Position numbers and translations under genes: made by a program | Assembly: GCA_013698385.1 (NCBI GenBank) | Contig: JACCVB010000283.1 | Location: 1 to 9,402 of the forward strand | Direction of reading: 5' to 3' | Origin: Chloroflexota bacterium | Lineage (GTDB): Bacteria; Chloroflexota; Limnocylindria; Limnocylindrales; CSP1-4 | DNA length: 9,402 nucleotides | Shown here: positions 1-5,371 of the stretch, piece by piece | Layout of the letters: each line of letters opens with the position of its first letter | Position numbering within the stretch: position 1 is the stretch's first letter | Notes under the pieces: generated by a model | Told to the model about the DNA's origin: nothing | The model's database searches: none | Seen by the model: only the letters and a program-made list of their open reading frames with translations

Positions 1-94
1 CGACCGGGCACGCTTCCTGGCACTCGATGTTGCACTGCAACCAGGATGCGTCGACGGGCTGGACGAGGAATTCCTGCAGGGGTTCGATGGCCAA
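1..94 (-). CDS. Cys-rich protein, N-terminal part (runs off left edge)
   Basis: The minus strand is open from 169 to the left edge, with higher third-position GC than the competing plus-strand frame. The peptide contains WLQCNIECQEACPV, a C-x3-C-x3-C-P cluster that resembles iron-sulfur ligand clusters near the start of GltD-type FAD oxidoreductases; that comparison is speculative. No ATG or GTG lies in frame. The first usable start is the TTG at 94-92, preceded 11 bases upstream by GGAAAGG (112-106). Upstream in the same frame, before any start codon, the translation reads RCPECHDHG, so an extra CPEC pair may belong to the protein if the true start is lost or frameshifted. A TAGATT hexamer (172-167) could be its -10. 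The protein cannot be named from this fragment. Confidence 0.3.
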   Translation of the reverse strand, partial: MAIEPLQEFLVQPVDASWLQCNIECQEACPV

Positions 95-262
95 CCGGGG
101 ACGTGCCTTTCCGTGGTCGTGACACTCAGGGCAGCGGAAGCGCTCGGCGCGTCCGCCGAGAGGGCGAATCTACCACTGGCATTCGAGGGGCTGCACAGAC
201 CGGCTGCCCGGCGCCGTGTTCGGCAGCCGCACCGATCGGTCGGCACGGTCCGGTCGCGAGAG

Positions 263-291
263 TTGACGCTGGCGAATCTCGCAGCTACGCT
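263..291 (+). promoter_or_regulatory. Sigma-70-type promoter for the gene at 345
   Basis: TTGACG (263-268) and TACGCT (286-291) are separated by exactly 17 bases. The -35 matches TTGACA in 5 of 6 positions; the -10 keeps the TA and final T. Transcription would start near 298, giving a leader of about 47 bases that contains the ribosome binding site at 329-336. Position, spacing and orientation agree with the gene start at 345. Confidence 0.5.
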
Positions 292-328
292 GGGGTTCGG
301 GGCAAGGCCCGCTCGAGGGGGCAGGAGC

Positions 329-336
329 GGAGGAGG
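329..336 (+). promoter_or_regulatory. Strong Shine-Dalgarno site fixing the start at 345
   Basis: GGAGGAGG ends 8 bases before ATG 345. It is the best Shine-Dalgarno match seen before a start codon in this window; several other genes look leaderless. It supports 345 as a true start even though the frame closes after 107 codons. Confidence 0.7.
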
Positions 337-344
337 CGCGCCGG

Positions 345-668
345 ATGACTGCGAGCGAGTTCACCTTCCTGGCCCTGGGGCTGGTCCGCGGGGTGGCCGC
401 TGGCGCGGCGCTGGTCGAGGTTCTGCGGGCTCGGCCACCGGCCGCACGGTACGTACGCGTGACCGTGATGGAGGACACCGTCCCACGTCGGCGGGCATCG
501 ACCCTGGCCGATCCATTCCGGGAGCGCAGTCCCTCACCCCTCCCTTCCGCGGCGCCCGCCCGGGGTGGCCGGCCGACCGTCGAACGGATGATCGAGTGGA
601 CCCGGGCCGCCGGGAACGTCGAACGGCCGTTCGTTCTGCGACGACGGCGACCCCTGCCTGGATGGTGA
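345..668 (+). CDS. N-terminal fragment of a membrane-anchored protein of unknown function
   Basis: The ATG has a promoter and a strong ribosome binding site, so this is a genuine gene start. Residues 5-27 (EFTFLALGLVRGVAAGAALV and following) form one hydrophobic segment, probably a membrane anchor. The part after it is rich in Arg, Pro and Ala and probably disordered. The frame ends with TGA at 666-668, but coding character (high third-position GC, balanced second position) has already moved to frame 2 by about 640. It then returns to frame 3 before the ORF ending at 1820. I therefore see this 107-residue product as the 5' piece of a longer frameshifted gene rather than a complete protein. 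No family is recognised. Confidence 0.5.
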   Translation: MTASEFTFLALGLVRGVAAGAALVEVLRARPPAARYVRVTVMEDTVPRRRASTLADPFRERSPSPLPSAAPARGGRPTVERMIEWTRAAGNVERPFVLRRRRPLPGW

Positions 669-862
669 GCGGCGCCCCGCCGCACGACGGTCAGAGAGCC
701 GTGGGGGCGATGGTCGGCATCCCGATCTCCGGCGGCAACGATCCGACGTTCGCGGCCCTGCGGATGGGCACGTCACACGGGCGGCTGGAGACCGTTCCGG
801 TCACGGCCGCGGACACGCTTGCGGGATCCCATGTTCGCGGCATGACCGGCTGCATCGACGGC
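640..862 (+). other. Coding-like segment in frame 2 linking the two pieces of one gene
   Basis: Between the 5' fragment (345-668) and the long 3' ORF, frame 2 carries the coding signal: about 86% G/C at third positions between 659 and 860. The peptide is plausible, including MVGIPISGGNDPTFAALRMG. It has no ribosome binding site of its own. Frame 3 is closed here by TGA at 666-668 and 843-845. The simplest reading is that one ancestral reading frame runs through, with one indel near 635-655 (a CCCC run lies at 651-654) and a second near 845-870. Confidence 0.45.
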
Positions 863-1022
863 CGACACGCGAGCCGTCCGGCTTGCGAAGGACGAAGCGC
901 AGGAGCGGTTCCATGCCGCGCGGACCAGTGCGGGCACGGACGAAGCGCTGGAAGCGGCAGCGCGAGACTGGCTGCAGGACATCAACCGGATCAATAGCGA
1001 GGCACGCGAAGCCGCTGCGACG

Positions 1023-1820
1023 ATGGCCCGCGAGCTCGAGGAAGCCCGGACGATCGGTGCGGACCTGGAACGTTCGTCACTGGATGCGGACGTCGCCCGG
1101 ATCGCAGCGGAGACCGCGGAGGCGGTCTGCCTGGCGGCCCGCGAGGCGGTCGCGACGTGCGAGCAAGCCGAAGTCGACGGCAACTCCGCGGGCCGGTCGC
1201 CGACGAGCCCATCTGGGGAACCGCCGCGTCCGGACGAGGGCGAACGACCGGCCGCCGCCCTCGGCGGCGCCGGCGCGCCCCGCATCTTCCGCTTGCTCCG
1301 GGGCGACCGAGCCGCCATGGCTGACGTCGTCGCCGAGATGGCGGGCGACGATCCGGAGGACGGTCGCCGCTGGCAGGTCGCCCTCACGGCGTTGGTCGAG
1401 GCCATCCTCGCCGACAGCATCGAGGCATCTGCGCTGGAATTCCCGACCGAGCATCCCTTCTGGGGGCTCGTGACCCGGACCCAGGGGCGGGAGGTCGCCG
1501 GCGCCCTGGCCTCGCTCGGCTATCGATTCGACGGGCTGGGTGGCTGGGTGGACGATCGGATCCCGACCCAGCGCGACCTCTCCCTCGCACTCGCCTATGC
1601 GGGCCTGGACCCGATGCGCCTGCGTCCGTTCCCGAGCGAAGGCGACATGGGCGACCTGTGGCGCGAGGTGACCGTGACCGCAGACGAACACCTGGCGGGA
1701 GCGGCCGGCGACCTGACCCTCGGCGAACTGGTCACGATGCTCGGCAAGCGCGCGGACCCGCTGACCGAACTGTGGAATCGGTGGGGCCGACTCCGGCCCC
1801 TGCTCCTCGACGAGAGCTGA
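1023..1820 (+). CDS. C-terminal part of helix-rich protein of unknown function (frameshifted gene)
   Basis: The 265-residue ORF starts at ATG 1023, but that ATG has no ribosome binding site and the frame is already coding upstream. From 846 it reads ADTRAVRLAKDEAQERF, then AARDWLQDINRINSEAREAA, with no start codon in frame, so the real N-terminus lies further upstream, in the pieces from 345. Residues 1-50 continue an Ala/Glu/Arg-rich helix, probably coiled coil. About residues 51-80 are a Pro/Gly/Glu linker. Residues 85-265 look like a compact helical domain (RIFRLLRGDRAAMADVV, HPFWGLVTRTQGREVAGALA, LGYRFDGLGGWVDDRIPTQR, DLTLGELVTMLGKRADPLTE). I recognise no family. It ends 4 bases from the convergent deacetylase gene. 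Confidence 0.6.
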   Translation: MARELEEARTIGADLERSSLDADVARIAAETAEAVCLAAREAVATCEQAEVDGNSAGRSPTSPSGEPPRPDEGERPAAALGGAGAPRIFRLLRGDRAAMADVVAEMAGDDPEDGRRWQVALTALVEAILADSIEASALEFPTEHPFWGLVTRTQGREVAGALASLGYRFDGLGGWVDDRIPTQRDLSLALAYAGLDPMRLRPFPSEGDMGDLWREVTVTADEHLAGAAGDLTLGELVTMLGKRADPLTELWNRWGRLRPLLLDES

Positions 1821-1833
1821 CCACTCAGTCGAG
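1806..1833. terminator. Hairpin across both stop codons of the convergent pair
   Basis: CTCGACGAG (1806-1814) pairs with CTC (1824-1826) and GTCGAG (1828-1833), with a bulged A at 1827 and a 9-base loop. It covers TGA 1818-1820 of the plus gene and the stop 1827-1825 of the minus gene. It could act as a two-way terminator in a 4-base intergenic gap, but neither side has a T tract, so this is tentative. Confidence 0.3.
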
Positions 1834-2655
1834 CGTGGCCCCACCAGGATCCAGGGGTGCGTCGACATCGGCGACGCTCGGGCCTTCGTCCTCGTCATCA
1901 TCGATGATCACCAGCCGCAGCCCTTCCGCCGCGGCGACGCCCATGCGTGCGCCCTCCTCGGCCGCCCACTCGCGGATCCGTCCATCCAGCCCCTCGAAGT
2001 CACGGATCTGGCTCGCGTGTTCGTGGAGCGCGAGCAGCTTGCGCTCGATCGAGGTCGAGATATCGACCCAGATGGTGGGGTGGTTGGACCAGAACAGGTA
2101 CAGCCGGCGGACCTTATGGCTGGCCAGGCCCGAGCGCGCGAGCCCGGCAAAGGCCATCGGGTTGCGCGCAGCCGGATAGACCGCGTCGACCGCGGCCATG
2201 CCGGCCGCGCGGTGGTCCGCGTGATTGACCCCGCCACCGTCGTAGAACAGCGTCTCGGGATCTGTGGCCAGGACGGCATCGGGCCGGAACGAGCGGATCT
2301 CCCGAACCAGCATCTCTCGCAGAGCGAGATCGTTGGCGAGCGCCCCGTCCGGCTGGTGCAGGAACGACACCCCGGCGTAGCCGATCACGGTCGCTGCGGC
2401 TCGTTGCTCACGCTCTCGGATCGCCGCGAGTTCGAATGGGTTCGCGTCGTGATCCTCCCCACCCTGATCGCCACTCGTGCAGCAGACGAGCCATCCGATC
2501 GACCCAGCTTCGATCCAGCCCGCGGCCGTCCCGGCGGGACCGAATTCCGCATCATCGGGGTGGGCCGCGATGACCATGAATCGGGTGGGTCGCCACCCAT
2601 GGGCTTCAGGCGGCTCGCCGGCCCCTTGCTCGGAAGCGGTCACGGTCCGGCCCAT
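1825..2655 (-). CDS. PIG-L/LmbE family zinc-dependent deacetylase
   Basis: Members of this family remove N-acetyl groups from sugar-linked substrates such as GlcNAc-inositol (MshB) or malate-linked glucosamine (BshB); the substrate here is unknown. From the ATG at 2655 (276 residues) the metal-site motif AHPDDAEFG is at 31-39. By comparison with MshB, H32 and D35 bind zinc and D34 is the catalytic base. NHADHRAAG at 144-152 supplies the third ligand, H148. Length is normal for the family. A very acidic stretch (DDDEDEG, 252-258) and a loose tail end the protein. It is cytosolic, with no signal peptide. The frame also opens at TTG 2715, but that lies 13 bases from a hairpin and adds an unconserved-looking segment, so ATG 2655 is preferred; neither start has a clear ribosome binding site. 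Confidence 0.88.
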   Translation of the reverse strand: MGRTVTASEQGAGEPPEAHGWRPTRFMVIAAHPDDAEFGPAGTAAGWIEAGSIGWLVCCTSGDQGGEDHDANPFELAAIREREQRAAATVIGYAGVSFLHQPDGALANDLALREMLVREIRSFRPDAVLATDPETLFYDGGGVNHADHRAAGMAAVDAVYPAARNPMAFAGLARSGLASHKVRRLYLFWSNHPTIWVDISTSIERKLLALHEHASQIRDFEGLDGRIREWAAEEGARMGVAAAEGLRLVIIDDDEDEGPSVADVDAPLDPGGATLD

Positions 2656-2728
2656 GCGTGTTGCGCCGACGCCTGACTGGAAACGTTCGCACCTTGCGGT
2701 CGCGAGACAATCCAAGTACGCTTCTCGC

Positions 2729-2766
2729 CGAGGCTTCGCTCGTCTCCCCCCACGAGCGAAGTCTCG
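2729..2766. terminator. Strong hairpin between peroxiredoxin and deacetylase genes
   Basis: CGAGGCTTCGCTCGT (2729-2743) and ACGAGCGAAGTCTCG (2752-2766) form a 15-position stem with an 8-base C-rich loop; 14 pairs are Watson-Crick. The remaining pair is G-U in a plus-strand RNA and C-A in a minus-strand RNA. It begins 13 bases after the peroxiredoxin stop in transcription order, where a terminator or 3'-end stabilising structure would sit. No U tract follows on the minus strand. Confidence 0.45.
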
Positions 2767-2779
2767 CTTGGCGTTTCGC

Positions 2780-3262
2780 TCATGTTGCGGCGGACTGCAG
2801 TTCCTCGAGCGCGGCGAGAACCTCCGCGGCGTGGCCTTGCGACTTCACCTTGGGCCAGGTGCGGGCGATCCGTCCGACCGGATCCACCAGGAATGTCGCG
2901 CGCGCCGTGCCCCAGTAGGTCTTGCCGTAGTTGTGCTTCTCGACCCAGGTCCCGTAGGCATCGGCCACCACGTGCTCCTCGTCGGCGAGGAGAGTGAAGG
3001 GCAGGCTGAATTTCTCTCGAAACGCCCGCTTGCTTGCCGCACCCTGCGGGCTGACGCCCCAGACATCCGCGCCGCGATCCCGGATCGTCTCGTTGGCGTC
3101 GCGGAACTCGCACGCCTCGACGGTGCAGCCGGGGGTGTCGTCCGTCGGGTAGAAATACACCACGGTCCAGCGACCGCGTTGATCGCTCAGTCGATGCACC
3201 GTGCCGGACTCGTCCGACAGAGCGACCTCCGGGGCGAGATCGCCGACGGCGGGGATGCTCAT
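2780..3262 (-). CDS. bcp: Bcp/PrxQ-type thioredoxin-dependent peroxiredoxin
   Basis: The protein reduces hydrogen peroxide and organic hydroperoxides in the cytosol, with thioredoxin as usual electron donor. The 160 residues match the family's length. The active-site block YFYPTDDTPGCTVEACEFRD covers 36-55: C46 is the peroxidatic cysteine and C51 the resolving cysteine, the C-x4-C pattern of the two-cysteine PrxQ class that forms an intramolecular disulfide. T43 and R121 (in TARATFLVD) are the expected partners that lower the C46 pKa. The ATG is 3 bases after the stop of the thiamine pyrophosphokinase gene, with no ribosome binding site of its own, so translation is probably coupled. A hairpin follows the stop. 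The family call is secure; the physiological substrate is not known. Confidence 0.95.
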   Translation of the reverse strand: MSIPAVGDLAPEVALSDESGTVHRLSDQRGRWTVVYFYPTDDTPGCTVEACEFRDANETIRDRGADVWGVSPQGAASKRAFREKFSLPFTLLADEEHVVADAYGTWVEKHNYGKTYWGTARATFLVDPVGRIARTWPKVKSQGHAAEVLAALEELQSAAT

Positions 3263-3265
3263 GGC

Positions 3266-3946
3266 TCAGAGCGTAGCAGGCGTCTCGACGATGACGATCC
3301 GGCCACGCCGCATCCGGACGCCTGCGATCGGAACCTGTCGGACATTGGACAGGCCCCGCGTGCGGCCCAGAAGGAGCGGCTCGTCAACGAGTGGGAATCG
3401 CAGGCCGTCGGTCGTGACTCCGAGGGCATCCTCGCCGAACGGCAGGAGCGTGACCAGGTCGCCGATCCGCCCCGCGAGCCTGACCGACGAAGCCTCCCCA
3501 TCGATCCCGGATGCCGCGAGGAGTCGAACCCGTGCATCAACGGCGACCAGCCGTGTATCGACGCCGGCGAGCCCGGGAAGGCTGAGCAGGCCCACATTGG
3601 CGAGGGCATGGTCCAGGCGAAAGCCACCCAGTGCTCCGACGATCGCCAGTTCGTCGGGCCGAAGGCGCAGCGCGGCCGCAACGGCCAGCTCCGTATCCGA
3701 CTCGTCCTTGTCCATATCGGCGCGCTCGATCGGGACGCCGGATCGGCGCAATGCCTCGACGCCGGCCTCGCCGAGCGAGTCACCATCGCCCACCCACCGA
3801 TCGATTCGCAGCCCGAGTTCGGCCGCGTGGCGCGCACCGCCGTCGGCCACGATGATCGTGGCGTCCGGCTGCGCCCAGCCCGGCCAGGCCGCATCGAGTG
3901 TCGCTCGCGGTCCGACCGCGCCGTCGGCGAGGATGATGATCTGCAT
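3266..3946 (-). CDS. thiN: Thiamine pyrophosphokinase (ThiN/TPK family)
   Basis: It transfers pyrophosphate from ATP to thiamine, making thiamine diphosphate, so it serves salvage of preformed thiamine in the cytosol. At 226 residues it is full length. Expected family blocks are present in order: IIVADGGARHAAELG (31-45), GDGDS (53-57), KDESDTELA (80-88), GALGGFRLDHALANV (104-118) with the conserved GG-x-R-x-DH pattern, and near the C-terminus LRFPLVDEPLLLGRTRGLSN (182-201) of the thiamine-binding beta domain. Acidic D54, D56, D81 and D84 fit magnesium and phosphate handling. The start has no Shine-Dalgarno site, but TAGCAT lies 8 bases upstream, consistent with a leaderless mRNA. The peroxiredoxin gene follows in the same transcript. 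No TPP riboswitch fits in the short divergent gap. Confidence 0.93.
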   Translation of the reverse strand: MQIIILADGAVGPRATLDAAWPGWAQPDATIIVADGGARHAAELGLRIDRWVGDGDSLGEAGVEALRRSGVPIERADMDKDESDTELAVAAALRLRPDELAIVGALGGFRLDHALANVGLLSLPGLAGVDTRLVAVDARVRLLAASGIDGEASSVRLAGRIGDLVTLLPFGEDALGVTTDGLRFPLVDEPLLLGRTRGLSNVRQVPIAGVRMRRGRIVIVETPATL

Positions 3947-3954
3947 CGGTTGCG

Positions 3955-3960
3955 ATGCTA
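3955..3960 (-). promoter_or_regulatory. Leaderless-type -10 element for thiN
   Basis: On the minus strand TAGCAT (3960-3955) fits TANNNT and ends 8 bases before ATG 3946, so the transcript should begin at or beside the start codon. There is no Shine-Dalgarno site, which agrees. No convincing -35 is seen at 16-18 bases. Confidence 0.45.
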
Positions 3961-3981
3961 CCGGTCGCGGGCGAGGTCCGA

Positions 3982-3990
3982 TGCTAGACT
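3982..3990 (+). promoter_or_regulatory. Extended -10 element for the YbaK-family gene, leaderless start
   Basis: TGC-TAGACT is an extended -10 (TGN plus TANNNT). The hexamer ends at 3990 and GTG 3997 follows after 6 bases, where transcription would begin. No Shine-Dalgarno site is present. This supports GTG 3997 as a leaderless start. Confidence 0.5.
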
Positions 3991-3996
3991 CCCGGC

Positions 3997-4539
3997 GTGT
4001 CCGACCCCACCGCCCATCCTGCCGTTCGCCGGGTCATCGACGCCGCCCTCCGCAAGGGCGTGACGCTGGAGATCCGGGCGTTCGATGACTCGACTCACAC
4101 GGCGGCGGAGGCCGCCCGGGCGGTCGGCGCCGATCTCGGACAGATCGTGAAGTCGCTCGTGTTCGTGGCACCCCAGGACGAAGGCTCCCTGGAGGCCATC
4201 GTCTGCCTCGTGTCGGGTTCGAACCGCGTGGATGTGGCACGGCTCGCGGCGGTCACCGGACAGCGGGACATCCGCCGTGCCAGCGCCCGCGAGGCGAACG
4301 ACCTCACCGGGTTCGTCATCGGGGGCATTCCGCCGATCGGCTTTGCCCAGCCCGTCCGGGTGATCATGGATCCGGACCTCGGTCGCTACCCGACCGTCTG
4401 GGCCGCCGCCGGGTTGCCGACCGCGGTGTTCGCCGTCCCGCCGGCCACGCTGTCCATCCTGGCCAACGCAACGGTGGCGCCGATCACGGAGGAGCGCGCT
4501 GTGTCAACGTCGACGATCGATCCCGCCGCGACGCCCTGA
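3997..4539 (+). CDS. YbaK/EbsC family aminoacyl-tRNA deacylase
   Basis: Proteins of this fold hydrolyse mischarged tRNAs in trans, for example Cys-tRNA(Pro) for YbaK or Ala-tRNA(Pro) for ProXp-ala; the exact substrate cannot be read from this sequence. The 180 residues form one YbaK domain. Seen are HTAAEAARAVG (34-44), QIVKSLVF (49-56) with the conserved Lys52, LVSGSNRVD (71-79) and the Gly-rich GFVIGGIPPIGF (105-116) that shapes the aminoacyl pocket. The last 12 or so residues are a Ser/Thr/Pro tail beyond the domain. It is a stand-alone cytosolic editing protein, not fused to a synthetase. GTG 3997 is chosen because TAGACT ends 6 bases before it. It is divergent from thiN and followed after 8 bases by the next gene. 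Confidence 0.9.
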   Translation: MSDPTAHPAVRRVIDAALRKGVTLEIRAFDDSTHTAAEAARAVGADLGQIVKSLVFVAPQDEGSLEAIVCLVSGSNRVDVARLAAVTGQRDIRRASAREANDLTGFVIGGIPPIGFAQPVRVIMDPDLGRYPTVWAAAGLPTAVFAVPPATLSILANATVAPITEERAVSTSTIDPAATP

Positions 4540-4547
4540 CCCTGGCC

Positions 4548-5123
4548 TTGCCCGCTGCGGAGCCTCGCAACGCGACGATCGTCTACCCGGGCGGGCTGCG
4601 GGCGCGCTGGCGCTGGGGCGGCAGCGGCCAGTCGGCGGCGATCTTCGCCCTGAGTGAAGCGGGCGGCACGCTCCTCGACCTCGGCGCTGACGTCAGCGCC
4701 CGACCGGACGAACTCTGTCGCGCGGAGCTCCGACTCGAGGGTCCGCGCGGGGCCTGGACCGCGCGCTTCGCGTCGACCATCTTCGACGAGCCCCGGGCCC
4801 GCTACTGGGACAGCCATGGCCTCCTCGTGGTCGCCTATGGATTCCATACGTTCGGGCTGGACGCCGATGGCGGCGAGCGTCGGTGGGTCCACCGCTCGGG
4901 AACGCCGATCATCGCCCTGCTCGGCTCTCCGCGGCTGCGCCACGTCCTGGTCCAGGCGGAGATCGAGACCTTTGCCCTGGAACCCGACGGAACGGTCGCC
5001 TGGCGGGTCGCTCATACGGACGTCGTGACCGCCGCGGACCTCGTGGGGGGCCGCCTGGTCCTGACCGGATTCGCCGGCCAGGTCAACGCCCTGGACCCGG
5101 CGACCGGCCGGCGGGCTGGTTGA
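4548..5123 (+). CDS. Small PQQ/beta-propeller-like repeat protein
   Basis: No named family, but three similar units can be aligned in the C-terminal half: about 91-115 (LLVVAYGFHTFGLDADG, then ERRWVH), 131-156 (VLVQAEIETFALEPDG, then VAWRVAH) and 168-191 (LVLTGFAGQVNALDPATG). Each has a beta strand, a [FN]-x-LD-x-[DT]-G turn and, in two units, a Trp. This is the pattern of PQQ-enzyme-type propeller blades, though three blades are too few for a closed propeller. Residues 1-85 are less repetitive but also strand-rich. There is no signal peptide or membrane segment, so it is probably cytosolic. TTG 4548 is the first start after the upstream stop and has no ribosome binding site. The frame stays coding-like further upstream (VNVDDRSRRDALTLA), so the real start is uncertain. 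It probably shares the YbaK-family transcript. Confidence 0.6.
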   Translation: MPAAEPRNATIVYPGGLRARWRWGGSGQSAAIFALSEAGGTLLDLGADVSARPDELCRAELRLEGPRGAWTARFASTIFDEPRARYWDSHGLLVVAYGFHTFGLDADGGERRWVHRSGTPIIALLGSPRLRHVLVQAEIETFALEPDGTVAWRVAHTDVVTAADLVGGRLVLTGFAGQVNALDPATGRRAG

Positions 5124-5267
5124 GGCCGCGCCGACTCCCGGCTGAGCGTCCCTCGTTCGGATCCTGCCCTCGTTTGTGGACGTTCGGTGGATAACTCGGG
5201 AAGTCGGCCAGAAATCGTGGACAGGGGCCATTGACCCGAGGGTACCCGCACCCTATCGTCGGTCTCA

Positions 5268-5340
5268 GCCCGAAGGGGCCGAGCGTCACTAACGGCCGAG
5301 ATCGCATCAAGACCCACGTGTCGCGGAGGTTCCTTCGGGC
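5268..5340 (+). repeat. Long-range inverted repeat in the 248-base intergenic region
   Basis: GCCCGAAGGGGCC (5268-5280) can pair with GGTTCCTTCGGGC (5328-5340): 13 pairs, two of them G-U in a plus-strand RNA, enclosing 47 bases. The right arm can instead fold locally (GGTTC-CTTC-GGGCC, followed by TTTCC) like a weak terminator. The rest of the gap 5124-5371 holds three GTGGA-containing sites (5175-5183, 5186-5194, 5216-5224), the second 8/9 like a DnaA box, and no tRNA or known riboswitch that I can recognise. Confidence 0.35.
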
Positions 5341-5358
5341 CTTTCCGTGCCCGGCGCG

Positions 5359-5364
5359 TATCAT
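5359..5364 (+). promoter_or_regulatory. Leaderless-type -10 element for the GIDE-like gene
   Basis: TATCAT (5359-5364) matches TATAAT in 5 of 6 positions and is followed after 7 bases by GTG 5372, with no Shine-Dalgarno site between. This favours GTG 5372 over the TTG at 5231 opening the same frame. No good -35 is seen. Confidence 0.5.
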
Positions 5365-5371
5365 CGCCGCC

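Noticed and set aside
113..997. Single 294-codon plus-strand ORF in frame 2
   Set aside because: Only its middle part (about 640-860) has coding bias. The first part lies over the promoter and ribosome binding site at 263-336, and the last part is the wrong frame for the clear helical sequence from 860.
1077..1901. 274-codon minus-strand open frame overlapping the convergent junction
   Set aside because: It crosses both the helix-rich gene and the deacetylase 3' end. The plus-strand frame has coherent helical protein character, and this frame has no start signals.
2477..4063. 528-codon plus-strand open frame antisense to three genes
   Set aside because: It runs antisense to the deacetylase, peroxiredoxin and thiN genes, whose motifs are unmistakable. 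Long antisense frames are expected at this GC content, and the peptide is low-complexity with no recognisable domain.
5150..5175. tRNA T-loop-like sequence GTTCGGATCC
   Set aside because: The flanking bases do not form a 5-bp T stem and no acceptor, D or anticodon arms can be placed.
5231..5371. N-terminal extension of the GIDE-like protein from TTG 5231
   Set aside because: The extension has no protein-like character, overlaps the inverted repeat and -10 element, and a well-placed leaderless GTG lies at 5372 just before the hydrophobic helix.
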